A stretch of DNA of 64,000 nucleotides from Senimuribacter sp049852125 (GCF_049852125.1 NZ_CP187532.1:868001-932000); one strand, 5' to 3'. Counted from the stretch's first letter, positions 26,631-36,437 are shown. Notes: a model not told the origin generated them from the sequence alone. Translations and numbers: made by a program.

Positions 26631-26705
26631 ACAAAAAAGAATTCAATATGATGTTGAAAATAGATGCGAAATAGTCAAAAAATTTTGCAACTATTTGTGA
26701 AAATA

Positions 26706-26734
26706 TTGACGTAGAACAAATTTTACCGTATAAT
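26706..26734 (+). promoter_or_regulatory. sigma-A-type promoter of the antiporter operon
   Basis: TTGACG (26706-26711), a 17-base spacer and a perfect TATAAT (26729-26734) lie 35 bases before the first antiporter gene. Confidence 0.8.
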
Positions 26735-26768
26735 AAAATGTATTTACAAAAACGGGGATATATGTGAA

Positions 26769-27272
26769 ATGACTAAATATTGGTTAAAAGTAACGATCAT
26801 ACTATATATATTGTGGTTACTTCTCTCCGGCAAGACAGAAGCGAAGTTTTTGCTGACAGGCCTTGTGGCGGCGGGGGTGATCTCCTGGCTTTGCCTTAAA
26901 TCTCTGTGGATTTTTAACGAGAAGAAACAAAATGCTTACAGCTTGCTGGATATCAGTCTGTGGAGATTTGCCAGGTATTGGTTGTGGCTCTTTGTGGAAA
27001 TTGTAAAGGCCAGTCTGGATGTGGCAAAAATCGTGGTCAAACGGAAAATGCCTGTTGATCCGCAGCTTATTGAGTTCGATTGTAGGTTTGATAACCCGAT
27101 TGCCACGGCAATGCTGATCAACTCTATTATCCTTACGCCGGGAACCGTGACGATCGATGTGTTGGACGGAAATCATTTTGTGGTGCATGCATTGACCTAT
27201 GACGCTGCGAAAGGATTGATAGAGGAAGAAATGCAGCGTAAAATCGCGGCTGTATTTGGGCAGGCATACTAA
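26769..27272 (+). CDS. mrpE: Mrp/Mbh-type antiporter subunit E
   Basis: This 167-residue MnhE/MrpE protein has two N-terminal membrane helices, then a soluble part with ANSIILTPGT-like LINSIILTPGTVTIDVLDG, which is diagnostic of the family. It is the first of nine overlapping or closely spaced genes for a multisubunit Na+/H+ antiporter. The order E-F-G-A'(DUF4040)-B-C-D matches mbhA-H of archaeal membrane-bound hydrogenase rather than the A-G order of Bacillus Mrp. Confidence 0.92.
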   Translation: MTKYWLKVTIILYILWLLLSGKTEAKFLLTGLVAAGVISWLCLKSLWIFNEKKQNAYSLLDISLWRFARYWLWLFVEIVKASLDVAKIVVKRKMPVDPQLIEFDCRFDNPIATAMLINSIILTPGTVTIDVLDGNHFVVHALTYDAAKGLIEEEMQRKIAAVFGQAY

Positions 27273-27301
27273 AGTATTAGACGGCAGGAAAGGAACTTGC
27301 T

Positions 27302-27574
27302 ATGGCTTTTTTGTTTAAATTTTTGTTGGTGGGCATTATCGCGATTATCGGCTTGATGCTGATCAGAGTATTTCGCGGACCGTCAGTATATGACCGGCTC
27401 AATGGTATCTTTGTTATGGGTATCGACGTTATCGTAGTGATTATGCTGATAGGTTTTATCGATGGGCGGGCCGATATGTACGTAGATATTGCTATTTCTT
27501 ACGGAATATTAGGTTTTTTGAGTACCGTAATTATCGCCAGGTTTTTGGGAGGGAGGAAAAAGGATGATCATTAG
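27302..27574 (+). CDS. mrpF: Mrp antiporter subunit F
   Basis: This 90-residue protein has three helices and the MrpF signature RVFRGPSVYDRLNGI near residues 22-36. It overlaps mrpG by 11 bases. The stop is TAG. Confidence 0.92.
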   Translation: MAFLFKFLLVGIIAIIGLMLIRVFRGPSVYDRLNGIFVMGIDVIVVIMLIGFIDGRADMYVDIAISYGILGFLSTVIIARFLGGRKKDDH

Positions 27575-27887
27575 AGAAATTTTGTCCGGCGTACTTCTGA
27601 TCTCAGGCTTTATTTTTATGACGGTATCGGCCGTTGGAGTAGTTAGGCTTCCTGACTTTTTTTCCCGTCTTCACGCTTCCAGCATTGGAGAAACTCTTGG
27701 CATCGTGCTGGCCGGTATCGGTTTGGCGATTTATGGCGGTCTGAATTTGACCAGCGCAAAGATTCTTTTAGTGGTGGCGGCATTGTTTTTGGTTAATCCG
27801 TTGGGTACTCATTTGATCAGCAAGGCTGCGATTCGTTCAGGAGAGCAGCCGTGGAGGGAGGATTCACATGCAGATATTTCTCATTGA
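27564..27887 (+). CDS. mrpG: Mrp antiporter subunit G
   Basis: This 107-residue, three-helix MrpG carries GVVRLPDFFSRLHASSIGETLG at about 25-46, the family hallmark (part of the PhaG/MnhG domain). It overlaps both neighbours, so translation is coupled. Confidence 0.92.
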   Translation: MIIREILSGVLLISGFIFMTVSAVGVVRLPDFFSRLHASSIGETLGIVLAGIGLAIYGGLNLTSAKILLVVAALFLVNPLGTHLISKAAIRSGEQPWREDSHADISH

Positions 27888-28110
27888 GGCCACATTACTT
27901 TTGTTCTTAATTGCGACGACGATTTTTATCATCATGGATAAGGATCTATTGTCTTCGGCTATCGTTTACTGCGCGTTTAGCTTTTGCACGATGCTGCTGT
28001 ATATTATAATGGGCGCGCCGGACGTTGCGTTTACAGAGGCTGTTATTGGCGTTATCTCTACTACATATTTTGTATTGGCAATTGAAAGTACGGACAGGTG
28101 GTGTAAGTGA
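27868..28110 (+). CDS. DUF4040 protein, equivalent of the MrpA C-terminal part (MbhD-like)
   Basis: This 80-residue hydrophobic protein matches the DUF4040 segment that in Bacillus is part of MrpA and in Mbh complexes is the separate MbhD. GAPDVAFTEAVIGVI is the conserved core. Its separate existence shows that the MrpA chain is split here. Confidence 0.85.
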   Translation: MQIFLIEATLLLFLIATTIFIIMDKDLLSSAIVYCAFSFCTMLLYIIMGAPDVAFTEAVIGVISTTYFVLAIESTDRWCK

Positions 28111-28883
28111 TGGGAAAAAGCGCTACAAAGAAGGATGTGGCTAAGGCGGTTGGTATCGTTCTTTTAGTCAGTATTGTCAGTATCGCATGGAGCATCATCG
28201 ATTTTTTACCGGCAATAGGTGATCCGCAGTCGCCGCCTAATCAGCATATATCTCGAGTCTATATCGAGGAGGGTCCCGCAATGACTAACTCGCCTAATCT
28301 GGTTACAGGGGTTTTGGCTGATTATAGAGGCTTTGACACTTTGTTGGAGACCACTGTGATGTATCTGGCAGGGTTTTCTGTGGCTATGATTTTGTCCAAC
28401 AGAATGAAACGAAGATGGGATGCTACGATCTTCGGAGAAATGAAAGATTTCGGAGGACCTGATGTGCGGGTCATCATTCCAATAGCCGTACCGATTGTTT
28501 TAATTTATGCTGTATATGTACTGATGCATGGAGAGGTTAGCCTGGGCGGAGGTTTTCAGGCGGGCGCATTGATCGCCATGGCGTATATCCTCTATGCTAT
28601 GGTAGCGGGAATAGAAATCAAAAGTGTGAAGGTCACGCAGCATTTTGCCGTCTGTATGGCAGCGACTGGAGTGTCGATATATGCTTTGACGGGTTTGCTT
28701 CCCATGCTCTTTGGCGGCAAGTTTCTGGAATATGGTAAGCTGCCTTTTCCGGTTCATGAAGCAGAGCTCCATTCGATTGGTATTCTGTTAATTGAAATCG
28801 GTGTTACAGTTTGTGTGGCAGCTACAATTATCACAATTTTGGAAGCTGTTTTAGAAAGGAAAAGTATTCATGAGCGAGATTAA
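28110..28883 (+). CDS. mrpB: fused MbhE-like/MrpB antiporter subunit
   Basis: This protein of about 257 residues has an N-terminal half (VYIEEGPAMTNSPNLVTGVLADYRGFDTLLE) resembling MbhE and the end of MrpA. The C-terminal half is MrpB, with HGEVSLGGGFQAGALIA near residues 140-157. These are separate proteins (MbhE, MbhF) in Mbh operons. ATG at 28110 follows a GTG at 28107 that is also possible. Confidence 0.85.
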   Translation: MGKSATKKDVAKAVGIVLLVSIVSIAWSIIDFLPAIGDPQSPPNQHISRVYIEEGPAMTNSPNLVTGVLADYRGFDTLLETTVMYLAGFSVAMILSNRMKRRWDATIFGEMKDFGGPDVRVIIPIAVPIVLIYAVYVLMHGEVSLGGGFQAGALIAMAYILYAMVAGIEIKSVKVTQHFAVCMAATGVSIYALTGLLPMLFGGKFLEYGKLPFPVHEAELHSIGILLIEIGVTVCVAATIITILEAVLERKSIHERD

Positions 28884-29247
28884 CGCTTTTTTGGCAGAGC
28901 GTGGTATTTATATGCTGACGATCATCCTTTTATTTTTGGGGATGTTTGGAATGGCAACCTGCGGTAACTATATGAAAAAGCTGATCTGCATGAATATCAT
29001 GCAGGTGGCCGTAATCTTTTTTTTCCTGTGCCTGGGCCAGAAAAACGGCGGTACGATTCCTGTAACGTTGGCGGATTTGTTCCATGCGGAGGACTATATC
29101 AATCCATTGCCCCACGCCTTGATGCTTACGGCGATTGTAGTCAGCTTGGGAACTACCGGATTGGGACTTGCTCTGCTGATGAGAATTAAGGAGAAATATC
29201 AATCTCTTGAAGAAGAAGATATTATCAAAAAGGAGGAAGAATCATGA
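28870..29247 (+). CDS. mrpC: Mrp antiporter subunit C (NuoK-like)
   Basis: This 125-residue, three-helix protein of the NuoK/MrpC family has MNIMQVAVIFFFLCLG and the typical NPLPHALMLTAIVVSLGTTGLGLAL. It overlaps mrpB and mrpD. The C-terminal tail is charged. Confidence 0.92.
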   Translation: MSEINAFLAERGIYMLTIILLFLGMFGMATCGNYMKKLICMNIMQVAVIFFFLCLGQKNGGTIPVTLADLFHAEDYINPLPHALMLTAIVVSLGTTGLGLALLMRIKEKYQSLEEEDIIKKEEES

Positions 29248-30725
29248 TAGCGCTTTCGAATCTTCCTGTTCTTGTTATTTTTTGTCCTCTGATTGGAGCG
29301 CTGCTCTGTCCGATTGTTTCATGGTTTAACAGACAGGCCGGGAGGTGGCTTGTAACGATACTTTCCGGATCATCTCTTATAGCTTCCGCTCTGTTGCTTT
29401 GTCAGATCAGGGAAAATGGACGTATTCATTATTGGTTCGGCAATTGGGAGCCGCCTTACGGTATTGAATTTTCCGTGGATTCTATGAATGGTGTGCTGTT
29501 GGTACTGATAGGCTTAATGGGATTTCTCAGCGCTTTATTTGGCATGCCGTTTCAACAGGGTAACAGCCGCTTTAAAAGTGCGGGCTACTATTCTATTCTA
29601 TCCCTTTTGATTACTGGACTTTTAGGGATGACTGCCACGGGAGATGTGTTTAATCTGTATGTATTTTTGGAGATCACGTCGTTATCCGGTTACGCACTAA
29701 TTGCAATGGGCGGAGATAAGGGAGTAACGTCAGCGTTTCGGTATCTGCTTATCGGGACAATCGGCGCATCCTTTTACCTGCTGGGCATTGCCTTTATCTA
29801 TGGAGAAACAGGTACGTTAAATATGTACGACATGTCTGGGCTGGTAGGTCCTGTACTGGAATCTGGCACGACTATGGTAGCTATGGTATTCTTTATTCTG
29901 GGATTTGGGATAAAAATGGCGCTCTTTCCGCTTCACGGCTGGCAGCCGGCAGCATATTCAGAGGCTCATCCTGGCGCAGCGCCTTTGATTGCAGGCGTTA
30001 TGGGTAAAGTTCCGGCATACGCTATGCTGCGTTTTTTCTACTTTGTGTTCGATGCCAACAGAGAAAGTGTATCACGTTTTTTAGTAGTAGTTGGTGTTAT
30101 GGCCTCCATGGGCATTCTCTATGGTTCGCTGAAAGCCATTCAACAAAAGGATCTCCGGAGGATGCTTGCCTATTCCAGTATTGCTCAAATCGGATATGTG
30201 GGCATTGGTATCGCCATGGATAATTTCTATGGGTTGGTGGGAGCTATGCTGCATATTATCAATCATTCCTTTATGAAAAGCGGCTTATTTTTCTGCATAG
30301 GCGGTATTCGCTATAGGTACGGGGTCTATTCGGTAAATCGAATTGGACAGCTTTATAAAAGGATGCCGAAGACAGTAGTTGTAATCGCTGTTTCGGCTTT
30401 ATCTATGGTGGGAATACCTCCGATGGCAGGTTTTTTCAGCAAATGGTATCTGGCACTGGGCGCGGTGGAGGCAGGATCTTATGGGTATATCGCGGTGCTG
30501 ATCGCCAGCAGTTTGCTCAGCGCTGTTTATTTTTTCGGTCTGTTGGAGCATATTTTTATGGATGCGGAACCAGCGTCAGAAGTAGATTTGACAGAGGGAA
30601 AGAGAGAATTACCATGGTCCATGATGCTTCCGATTATTCTTTGTGGGTTGGGCGTTGTTCTTCTGGGATTATGCAATACATGGTTTGTGGATTTATTGAC
30701 GTCGACGATTACGGAGGTGGCATAG
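29244..30725 (+). CDS. mrpD: Mrp antiporter subunit D (NuoN/M-like)
   Basis: This 493-residue, about 14-helix proton- or sodium-channel subunit has the proton-antiporter domain LYVFLEITSLSGYALIA, with the key Glu in helix 5, and the channel segment KMALFPLHGWQPAAYSEAHPGAAPLIAGVMGK. The family is related to NuoL/M/N. The stop is TAG, one base before the next start. Confidence 0.92.
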   Translation: MIALSNLPVLVIFCPLIGALLCPIVSWFNRQAGRWLVTILSGSSLIASALLLCQIRENGRIHYWFGNWEPPYGIEFSVDSMNGVLLVLIGLMGFLSALFGMPFQQGNSRFKSAGYYSILSLLITGLLGMTATGDVFNLYVFLEITSLSGYALIAMGGDKGVTSAFRYLLIGTIGASFYLLGIAFIYGETGTLNMYDMSGLVGPVLESGTTMVAMVFFILGFGIKMALFPLHGWQPAAYSEAHPGAAPLIAGVMGKVPAYAMLRFFYFVFDANRESVSRFLVVVGVMASMGILYGSLKAIQQKDLRRMLAYSSIAQIGYVGIGIAMDNFYGLVGAMLHIINHSFMKSGLFFCIGGIRYRYGVYSVNRIGQLYKRMPKTVVVIAVSALSMVGIPPMAGFFSKWYLALGAVEAGSYGYIAVLIASSLLSAVYFFGLLEHIFMDAEPASEVDLTEGKRELPWSMMLPIILCGLGVVLLGLCNTWFVDLLTSTITEVA

Positions 30726-32243
30726 ATGACAGAAATGCTGTTAACCTTTCGCCCTGTTATTGCAATTCTGATCTCTATGATTGCCGCGGGGGCTATTTTG
30801 GTCGCGGGGGAAAGAGTTTCTCCGAATATTCGAGAATCTATCACGATGGCCGCGGCCATTCTAAAGGCAATTTGTGTTTTTTCCATGATACCGGCGGCGC
30901 TGGTTGGAAATACTTTCGATATTACGCTATTTGAGATCGTGGAAGGCGTTGGACTTTCCTTCCGGGTGGATAGCCTGGGTATGGTTTTTGCCTGCGTAGC
31001 GTCAGGACTTTGGATTTTGACTAGTATATACTCTATCGGATATATGCGGGGGCATGACGAAAGAAATCAGACCGGGTATTTCTCTGCCTTTGCAATGAGT
31101 CTTTCCAGCGCTATAGGTATTTGTTTTTCAGCGAATCTGCTGACCTTCTTTATCTTCTATGAAATGCTGACGGCAGCGACGTATCCTCTGGTGGTACATT
31201 ACAGGGATGAAAAAGGAAAAAGATCCGGACGGAAATATTTGCTGTATACGCTGACCAGCGGACAATTGTTTTTTGCTGCTATCGTGTATGTCTATATGAA
31301 GTGCGGAACGCTTGACTTCACTGCGGGCGGATTTATTACCGGTATGACGAGAGGGGAAGCCTCCTGGGTGTTCTTTTTGATGATTCTCGGCGGTGTAGTA
31401 AAGGCGGGCGTTATGCCTCTTCACAGTTGGCTTCCGGCTGCTATGGTAGCGCCAACGCCGGTCAGCGCGCTGCTCCATGCTGTGGCGGTAGTAAAGGCAG
31501 GCGCGTTTTGTGTAATTCGGGTTATCTGCTATACCTTCGGCCCGGATCTCTGCCAGACCTGCGGCACGACCAACGTTTTGGCATGGTTTGCGGTGGCAAC
31601 GATTTTACTATCATCATTGATAGCGATACAAAAAGATAATCTTAAGGCCCGGCTGGCATTTTCTACAGTAGGGCAATTGTCCTATATCGTATTAGGCGTT
31701 TGCATTTTGACGCCGATCAGTGTGAGCGGCGCGATTTATCACATTGTAGCTCATGCGCTTATGAAGATAACGCTGTTCATGTGCGCAGGCGCGATTTTTG
31801 TAACAGAACATAAAGCTGACGTCAGTCAAATGCGCGGCATCGGAAGAAGAATGCCTTTGACTATGACGGCCTTCGCGGCAGCGTCACTGGGAATTGCGGG
31901 TATGCCGTTTATGGTCGGTTTTGTCAGCAAGGCCGGTATCCTGCAGGGCGCGGCGCAGGCGGGGCAGCCTTTATTCATTGCTACTCTGGTCGCCAGCGCG
32001 TTATTGTCTTTGACTTATCTGATTCCGGTAGTTTATATGGCGTTTAGCAACCGCAATGTGAATTCGGATTTTTGTGATGATACGTATGGTCTGGAGGGAG
32101 AAGCATCAAAGCCTTTGCTGTGTCCACTACTGATTACGGCTTTTTTCAGTGTGCTTCTGGGAATTTGTCCGGATTTGGGGATGCATTTGATGACCTTCGC
32201 GCAGCAGGCGGCGGCAGCGATCTTTGAAGGAGGCGGCTTATGA
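30726..32243 (+). CDS. second MrpD/MrpA-like antiporter subunit
   Basis: This 505-residue paralog of the preceding subunit has FFIFYEMLTAATYPLVVH, with the helix-5 Glu, and KAGVMPLHSWLPAAMVAPTPVSALLHAVAVVKAG, the NuoL/M-type channel. It probably supplies a further ion channel to the complex, taking the place of the NuoL-like part of MrpA. Its stop overlaps the next start (ATGA at 32240-32243). Confidence 0.9.
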   Translation: MTEMLLTFRPVIAILISMIAAGAILVAGERVSPNIRESITMAAAILKAICVFSMIPAALVGNTFDITLFEIVEGVGLSFRVDSLGMVFACVASGLWILTSIYSIGYMRGHDERNQTGYFSAFAMSLSSAIGICFSANLLTFFIFYEMLTAATYPLVVHYRDEKGKRSGRKYLLYTLTSGQLFFAAIVYVYMKCGTLDFTAGGFITGMTRGEASWVFFLMILGGVVKAGVMPLHSWLPAAMVAPTPVSALLHAVAVVKAGAFCVIRVICYTFGPDLCQTCGTTNVLAWFAVATILLSSLIAIQKDNLKARLAFSTVGQLSYIVLGVCILTPISVSGAIYHIVAHALMKITLFMCAGAIFVTEHKADVSQMRGIGRRMPLTMTAFAAASLGIAGMPFMVGFVSKAGILQGAAQAGQPLFIATLVASALLSLTYLIPVVYMAFSNRNVNSDFCDDTYGLEGEASKPLLCPLLITAFFSVLLGICPDLGMHLMTFAQQAAAAIFEGGGL

Positions 32244-32389
32244 TCATTTTGCTGAAATTTATGGCGGTAGGCCTTGGCGGCAGTATGGCGCTGATTTTGC
32301 TTGCAAAAGTGATTCTTGCACAGCTGCTGCAAAGGGAAAACGATTATTATACAGATGAATACGACAGGGGAGGTGAGGATCATGCATAA
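32240..32389 (+). CDS. 49-residue single-helix membrane protein in the antiporter operon
   Basis: ATG at 32240 overlaps the previous stop and the TAA at 32387-32389 overlaps the next start, so the gene is tightly embedded. The product begins MIILLKFMAVGLGGSM, has one hydrophobic helix at about residues 2-30, and an acidic tail (ENDYYTDEYDRGGED). I recognise no family. Stringent coupling on both sides argues that it is a real small subunit. Confidence 0.7.
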   Translation: MIILLKFMAVGLGGSMALILLAKVILAQLLQRENDYYTDEYDRGGEDHA

Positions 32390-34115
32390 TTTGCATCCGG
32401 GCTTAATCCTGATACTGTCGGGTCTTATTTCTTTCGTTATTCCACACAAAAGCGTACGCAATTGGGCGGCGCTGGCGGGAGCAATCATTGCTATGGCGGC
32501 AATGATTCTGCTCGGTGGCGGCGGGATGGAATATGGTTTTACTCCTTCGTTGACCTTTGAACTTCTGGCTGTAGACAGACTGTCAAAGACATTTGGACTG
32601 ATCTTTTGCGTCATTGGGGTCATTGCCGCTATTTATTCTATGGATACTGGATCAAGAGGAGAAAAGTGTGCTGCGCAGATCTATACAGGTAGCAGCCTTG
32701 GCGTAGTCTTCGCGGGAGACTGGATATCGTTGATCTGTTTCTGGGAGGTTATGGCCGTAGCTTCCTGGTACTTGGTCCTGGCGGGAGGAACACATCAGGC
32801 CAGGCGCGCATCCTATCGCTATTTGGCAATGCACTTTTTTGGTGGAAATCTGTTGTTGGCAGGCGTGATATGGATTTGCAGTCAGGGTAGCTTTGAGGTG
32901 TCGCTGCTTACGGATAGCTTCAGTGGGGGATACTGGCTGATCTTATTGGGATTTGCTGTAAACGGCGCGATCCCTCCTTTGCATACCTGGGTTGCGGATG
33001 CCTATCCTGAAAGTACGCCGTCAGGGACGGTCTATATGGGCTCTTATACTACGAAGGTGGCTGTCTATGCGTTGATAAGAGTTTTTGCCGGAACGGAGGA
33101 ATTTGTTCTTATAGGTGGTATTATGGCCGTATTAGCCGCCTGTATGGCTCTCGTTGAGAATGATCTTAGAAGACTCCTTTCCTATCATATTATCAGTCAG
33201 TTAGGTATGATGATAGCGGCTTTAGGTACAGGAAGTCATGTGGGGATAGATGGCGCGTCGCTTCACGCTGCGTATAATATTTTGTACAAAGGTGTTCTGC
33301 TCATGGCTGCCGGCGTGGTTATTACGGCAACGGGAAAGCGAAAAATCAGCGAGCTTGGCGGTTTGGCTAAGAAGATGCCGTTGACTGCCGTATGCTTTCT
33401 GTTCGCTTCTCTGGCCATTGCCGGCATGCCGTTTCTTAATGGATTTGCAAGTAAGGCTTTGATTATGGAATCTCTGCGAGAATATCCGATTGGATATTGG
33501 CTGGTCATGCTTGCCGGAGTGGGAACATGGTTATCTATCACATTGAAGATTAACTATTTTGTATTCTTCGGGAAAACCAGCAAAGAGGTGATATGCGGAA
33601 AAACGCCGGTGCACATGCAGGCAGCTATGGCAATCGGTGCAATCCTGTGCATTCTCACGGGAGTATTCCCTAATATTGGCTATAGCTTGACGCCGTTTTC
33701 GTCCATGGTTCATCTATTCAGTATAGATCATATTTTAGAATATGTTGGGTTGTTTATCGGAGCTACGGTTCCGTTTGTGATGCTGCTGCCGATGATGGCG
33801 CCTCACGATATGCTGAGCTTGGATTTTGATTGGGCGTATCGTCGTTTGATACCGAAAGCGCTGGTTTGGCTGTCGAAGCTGATCTGCAGAGTCTTTGATT
33901 GTTCTCAGGTATTTTTTGATCGAACTGTGCTTGTTTGCAGGCATGTTGCACTTCATCCTTTGAGAGCGCTTAGCAATGTACAGGATTTGAAGGATATGAA
34001 GGAGAATGAAGATGCAGGCGCTTTTGAAGGAGAAATGCCGGTCGGCATATTCATGCTGACATTTCTTTCGTTCTGTATTGTCGCATTTCTGGTGATTGCG
34101 ATTCTGGAACAGTAA
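32382..34115 (+). CDS. third MrpD/MrpA-like antiporter subunit
   Basis: This 577-residue protein of the NuoL/MrpA/D family has SLICFWEVMAVASWYLVLAGG (helix-5 Glu) and NGAIPPLHTWVADAYPESTPSGTVYMGSYTTKV. It has a C-terminal extension of about 100 residues ending in a single helix, as in larger NuoL-like subunits. GAGGTGAGG precedes the ATG at 32382. An upstream in-frame ATG at 32316 lies inside the small gene and lacks a site. It is the last gene of the antiporter operon. With two other MrpD-like proteins the complex would have three ion channels. Confidence 0.9.
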   Translation: MHNLHPGLILILSGLISFVIPHKSVRNWAALAGAIIAMAAMILLGGGGMEYGFTPSLTFELLAVDRLSKTFGLIFCVIGVIAAIYSMDTGSRGEKCAAQIYTGSSLGVVFAGDWISLICFWEVMAVASWYLVLAGGTHQARRASYRYLAMHFFGGNLLLAGVIWICSQGSFEVSLLTDSFSGGYWLILLGFAVNGAIPPLHTWVADAYPESTPSGTVYMGSYTTKVAVYALIRVFAGTEEFVLIGGIMAVLAACMALVENDLRRLLSYHIISQLGMMIAALGTGSHVGIDGASLHAAYNILYKGVLLMAAGVVITATGKRKISELGGLAKKMPLTAVCFLFASLAIAGMPFLNGFASKALIMESLREYPIGYWLVMLAGVGTWLSITLKINYFVFFGKTSKEVICGKTPVHMQAAMAIGAILCILTGVFPNIGYSLTPFSSMVHLFSIDHILEYVGLFIGATVPFVMLLPMMAPHDMLSLDFDWAYRRLIPKALVWLSKLICRVFDCSQVFFDRTVLVCRHVALHPLRALSNVQDLKDMKENEDAGAFEGEMPVGIFMLTFLSFCIVAFLVIAILEQ

Positions 34116-34146
34116 TACTGAAAAAGAACATAAGGGAAGTGAAATT

Positions 34147-35526
34147 TTGCAAACATCATCTAATGATTTTCTTGGAGAAGAACCGGTTGGACGGCTTTTG
34201 TTCCGTATGGCCTTGCCTGCTGTAACCGCGCAGCTGATTAACATGCTGTACAATATTGTTGACAGAATCTATATCGGACATATTCCGGGAGAGGGCGCTA
34301 TGGCTCTGACGGGTGTAGGCGTGTGCCTTCCTGTCATCATGATTGTAACGGCCTTTGCGTCTTTAATCAGTATGGGAGGAGCGCCGAGAGCTTCTATCTA
34401 TATGGGACAGAAGCGAAATGATCTGGCAGAGGAGGTACTTGGAAGCTGTTTTACAGCACAGATTTTTATATCCATAGGTTTGACTGCTGTCTTACTTGCA
34501 GCGGGCCGCCCGATGCTTATGGCTTTTGGCGCAAGCGAAAATACGATTGCGTATGCGGCGGGGTATATGAGTATTTACGCGATAGGTACGGCGTTTGTTC
34601 AGTTGACTTTGGGGATGAACGCTTTTATTACAGCCCAGGGATTTGCCCGTACCGCTATGTATACAGTCCTGATCGGAGCAATTTTAAATATCGTGTTAGA
34701 TCCTATATTTATTTTTGCTTTTCATATGGGGGTAAAGGGCGCTGCGCTGGCCACGGTGATCAGCCAAGGCGTGTCTGCCTTTTGGGTCGTTGCCTTTTTA
34801 GCAAGGGGAAAGTCGCTTTTGCGTTTGCGGTCTGGAGCTATGAGGCTAAAGCTGGATGTTCTTGGTCCTTGTCTGGCGCTGGGAATCGCGCCTTTTATTA
34901 TGCAGGCCAGTGAAAGTGTGATTTCCGTTTGTTTCAATTCATCCTTGTTAAAGTACGGTGGTGATACTGCGGTGGGGGCAATGACGATTTTGACCAGTGT
35001 TATGCAGTTTGCTATGCTGCCTTTAAACGGCGTGGGACAAGGGGCGCAGCCTATTACCAGCTATAATTTTGGAGCGGGGAACAAAGAGCGAGTCCGCCGG
35101 ACATTTCGAACTCTGCTGAAGGTATCAGTAACTTATGCTGCCATTCTGTGGGCGCTGATCATGGGTTTTCCGGATGTTTTCGCTAGAATTTTTACGGCGG
35201 ACACCGTTTTGATTGGCTTTACCGCATGGGCGCTGAGGATTTACACAGGCGCCATGTTTATGATGGGGATTCAGGTTGCTTGTCAGATGACATTTATTGC
35301 CATTGGTAATGCGGGGGCGTCCGTTACAGTAGCGGTGATGCGGAAGTTTGTTCTGTTGCTGCCTTTGATTTATTTGCTACCGGCATTGTTTGAGGACAAG
35401 ACTATGGCGGTATATCTGGCAGAACCTGTGGCTGATTTTGTGGCGGTAACGTTTACTATGATTTTGTTCCGCTTTCAGTTTCGAAAGGCGATACAGGGCA
35501 TGAATGAGAAGGGAGAAAACGTGTGA
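34147..35526 (+). CDS. MATE-family multidrug efflux protein
   Basis: This protein of about 459 residues and 12 helices belongs to the MATE family. The N-terminus EEPVGRLLFRMALPAVTAQLINMLYNIVDRIYIGHI and MNAFITAQGFARTAM are typical of the DinF/NorM-like clostridial branch. It would expel cationic compounds using a Na+ or H+ gradient. I place the start at TTG 34147 behind AAGGGAAG. Earlier in-frame starts lie inside the preceding gene. It overlaps the next gene by 4 bases. Confidence 0.85.
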   Translation: MQTSSNDFLGEEPVGRLLFRMALPAVTAQLINMLYNIVDRIYIGHIPGEGAMALTGVGVCLPVIMIVTAFASLISMGGAPRASIYMGQKRNDLAEEVLGSCFTAQIFISIGLTAVLLAAGRPMLMAFGASENTIAYAAGYMSIYAIGTAFVQLTLGMNAFITAQGFARTAMYTVLIGAILNIVLDPIFIFAFHMGVKGAALATVISQGVSAFWVVAFLARGKSLLRLRSGAMRLKLDVLGPCLALGIAPFIMQASESVISVCFNSSLLKYGGDTAVGAMTILTSVMQFAMLPLNGVGQGAQPITSYNFGAGNKERVRRTFRTLLKVSVTYAAILWALIMGFPDVFARIFTADTVLIGFTAWALRIYTGAMFMMGIQVACQMTFIAIGNAGASVTVAVMRKFVLLLPLIYLLPALFEDKTMAVYLAEPVADFVAVTFTMILFRFQFRKAIQGMNEKGENV

Positions 35527-36437
35527 TTATAATAACGATTTGTAAATTATTGCTGGCAATGATCGTTGGATACTATCTCAACAAAAAAGATGTATTTTCG
35601 GTCGAAATGTGTCAGAAGCTTTCCTTCTTTATTGTGAATATCACGATGCCGCTTTTGATTATTACTTCTCTGGGCGATGTTGATATTTCTAATCGGGGAG
35701 AGCTGATTGGATTTATTCTGGTGGGAGCAGGATTTTATGCGGCCCTGCCTTTTTTAGCCAAGCTCATTGTTTTTGTGACAAACGTGAACAGAGAGGACAA
35801 GCCGGTTTATGAGATGTTCTACATCTTTTCTAATAATATGTTTATGGGATATCCTGTCGCGGCGGCGATCTATGGAAACAGCTGTATTTTTCATCTGAGC
35901 ATGTTTAATTTAGGGTTTAATCTGCTATATTATACCTATGGAATCCGCTGTGTTTCTGGGCAGAAGGACGGTTTGAAAGGCGGTCAGGCATTGCGAAGAA
36001 TGGTGAATCCGGGTACTGTTGCGTCGTTGCTGGCTATTGTGGTGTTTTTTATTGATCTGCAGATGCCTGCTGCTGTCAGTGAAATCTGCGGATACGTAGG
36101 AAATGTATCTTCTCCGTTGTCTATGGTTATCATAGGCGCTAATATCGGCGCGTATTCGCTGAAAAGTGTCTTTGCCGACGATAGGAAATTGTACTTCATG
36201 TCCTTTATAAGATTAGCAGTTATGCCGATAGTTGCATATGGGGTGATGACCTTATTGGGCTTTTCGGGAATTCTACGGGGAATTGCCGTGGTAACCATGG
36301 GGATGCCTGTTGCATCTCTGGTATCTATGGGCTGCAGCGAATACGGTATTTACGCCAGATTAGGGTCGGCAGGGGTTGTCATGACTACAGTTTTGTCCCT
36401 GGTTACGATTCCGATATTATTGATAATTTTGGGTTGA
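35523..36437 (+). CDS. AEC-family transporter (auxin efflux carrier-like)
   Basis: This 304-residue, 10-helix permease has the AEC (PF03547-type) pattern: KLLLAMIVGYYLNKKDVFS, NITMPLLIITSL, NNMFMGYPVAAAIYG and VVTMGMPVASLVSMGCSEYG. Bacterial members move malonate, malate or other organic acids and lactones. The start is GTG at 35523, overlapping the MATE stop. The infC promoter overlaps its stop. Confidence 0.85.
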   Translation: MIIITICKLLLAMIVGYYLNKKDVFSVEMCQKLSFFIVNITMPLLIITSLGDVDISNRGELIGFILVGAGFYAALPFLAKLIVFVTNVNREDKPVYEMFYIFSNNMFMGYPVAAAIYGNSCIFHLSMFNLGFNLLYYTYGIRCVSGQKDGLKGGQALRRMVNPGTVASLLAIVVFFIDLQMPAAVSEICGYVGNVSSPLSMVIIGANIGAYSLKSVFADDRKLYFMSFIRLAVMPIVAYGVMTLLGFSGILRGIAVVTMGMPVASLVSMGCSEYGIYARLGSAGVVMTTVLSLVTIPILLIILG

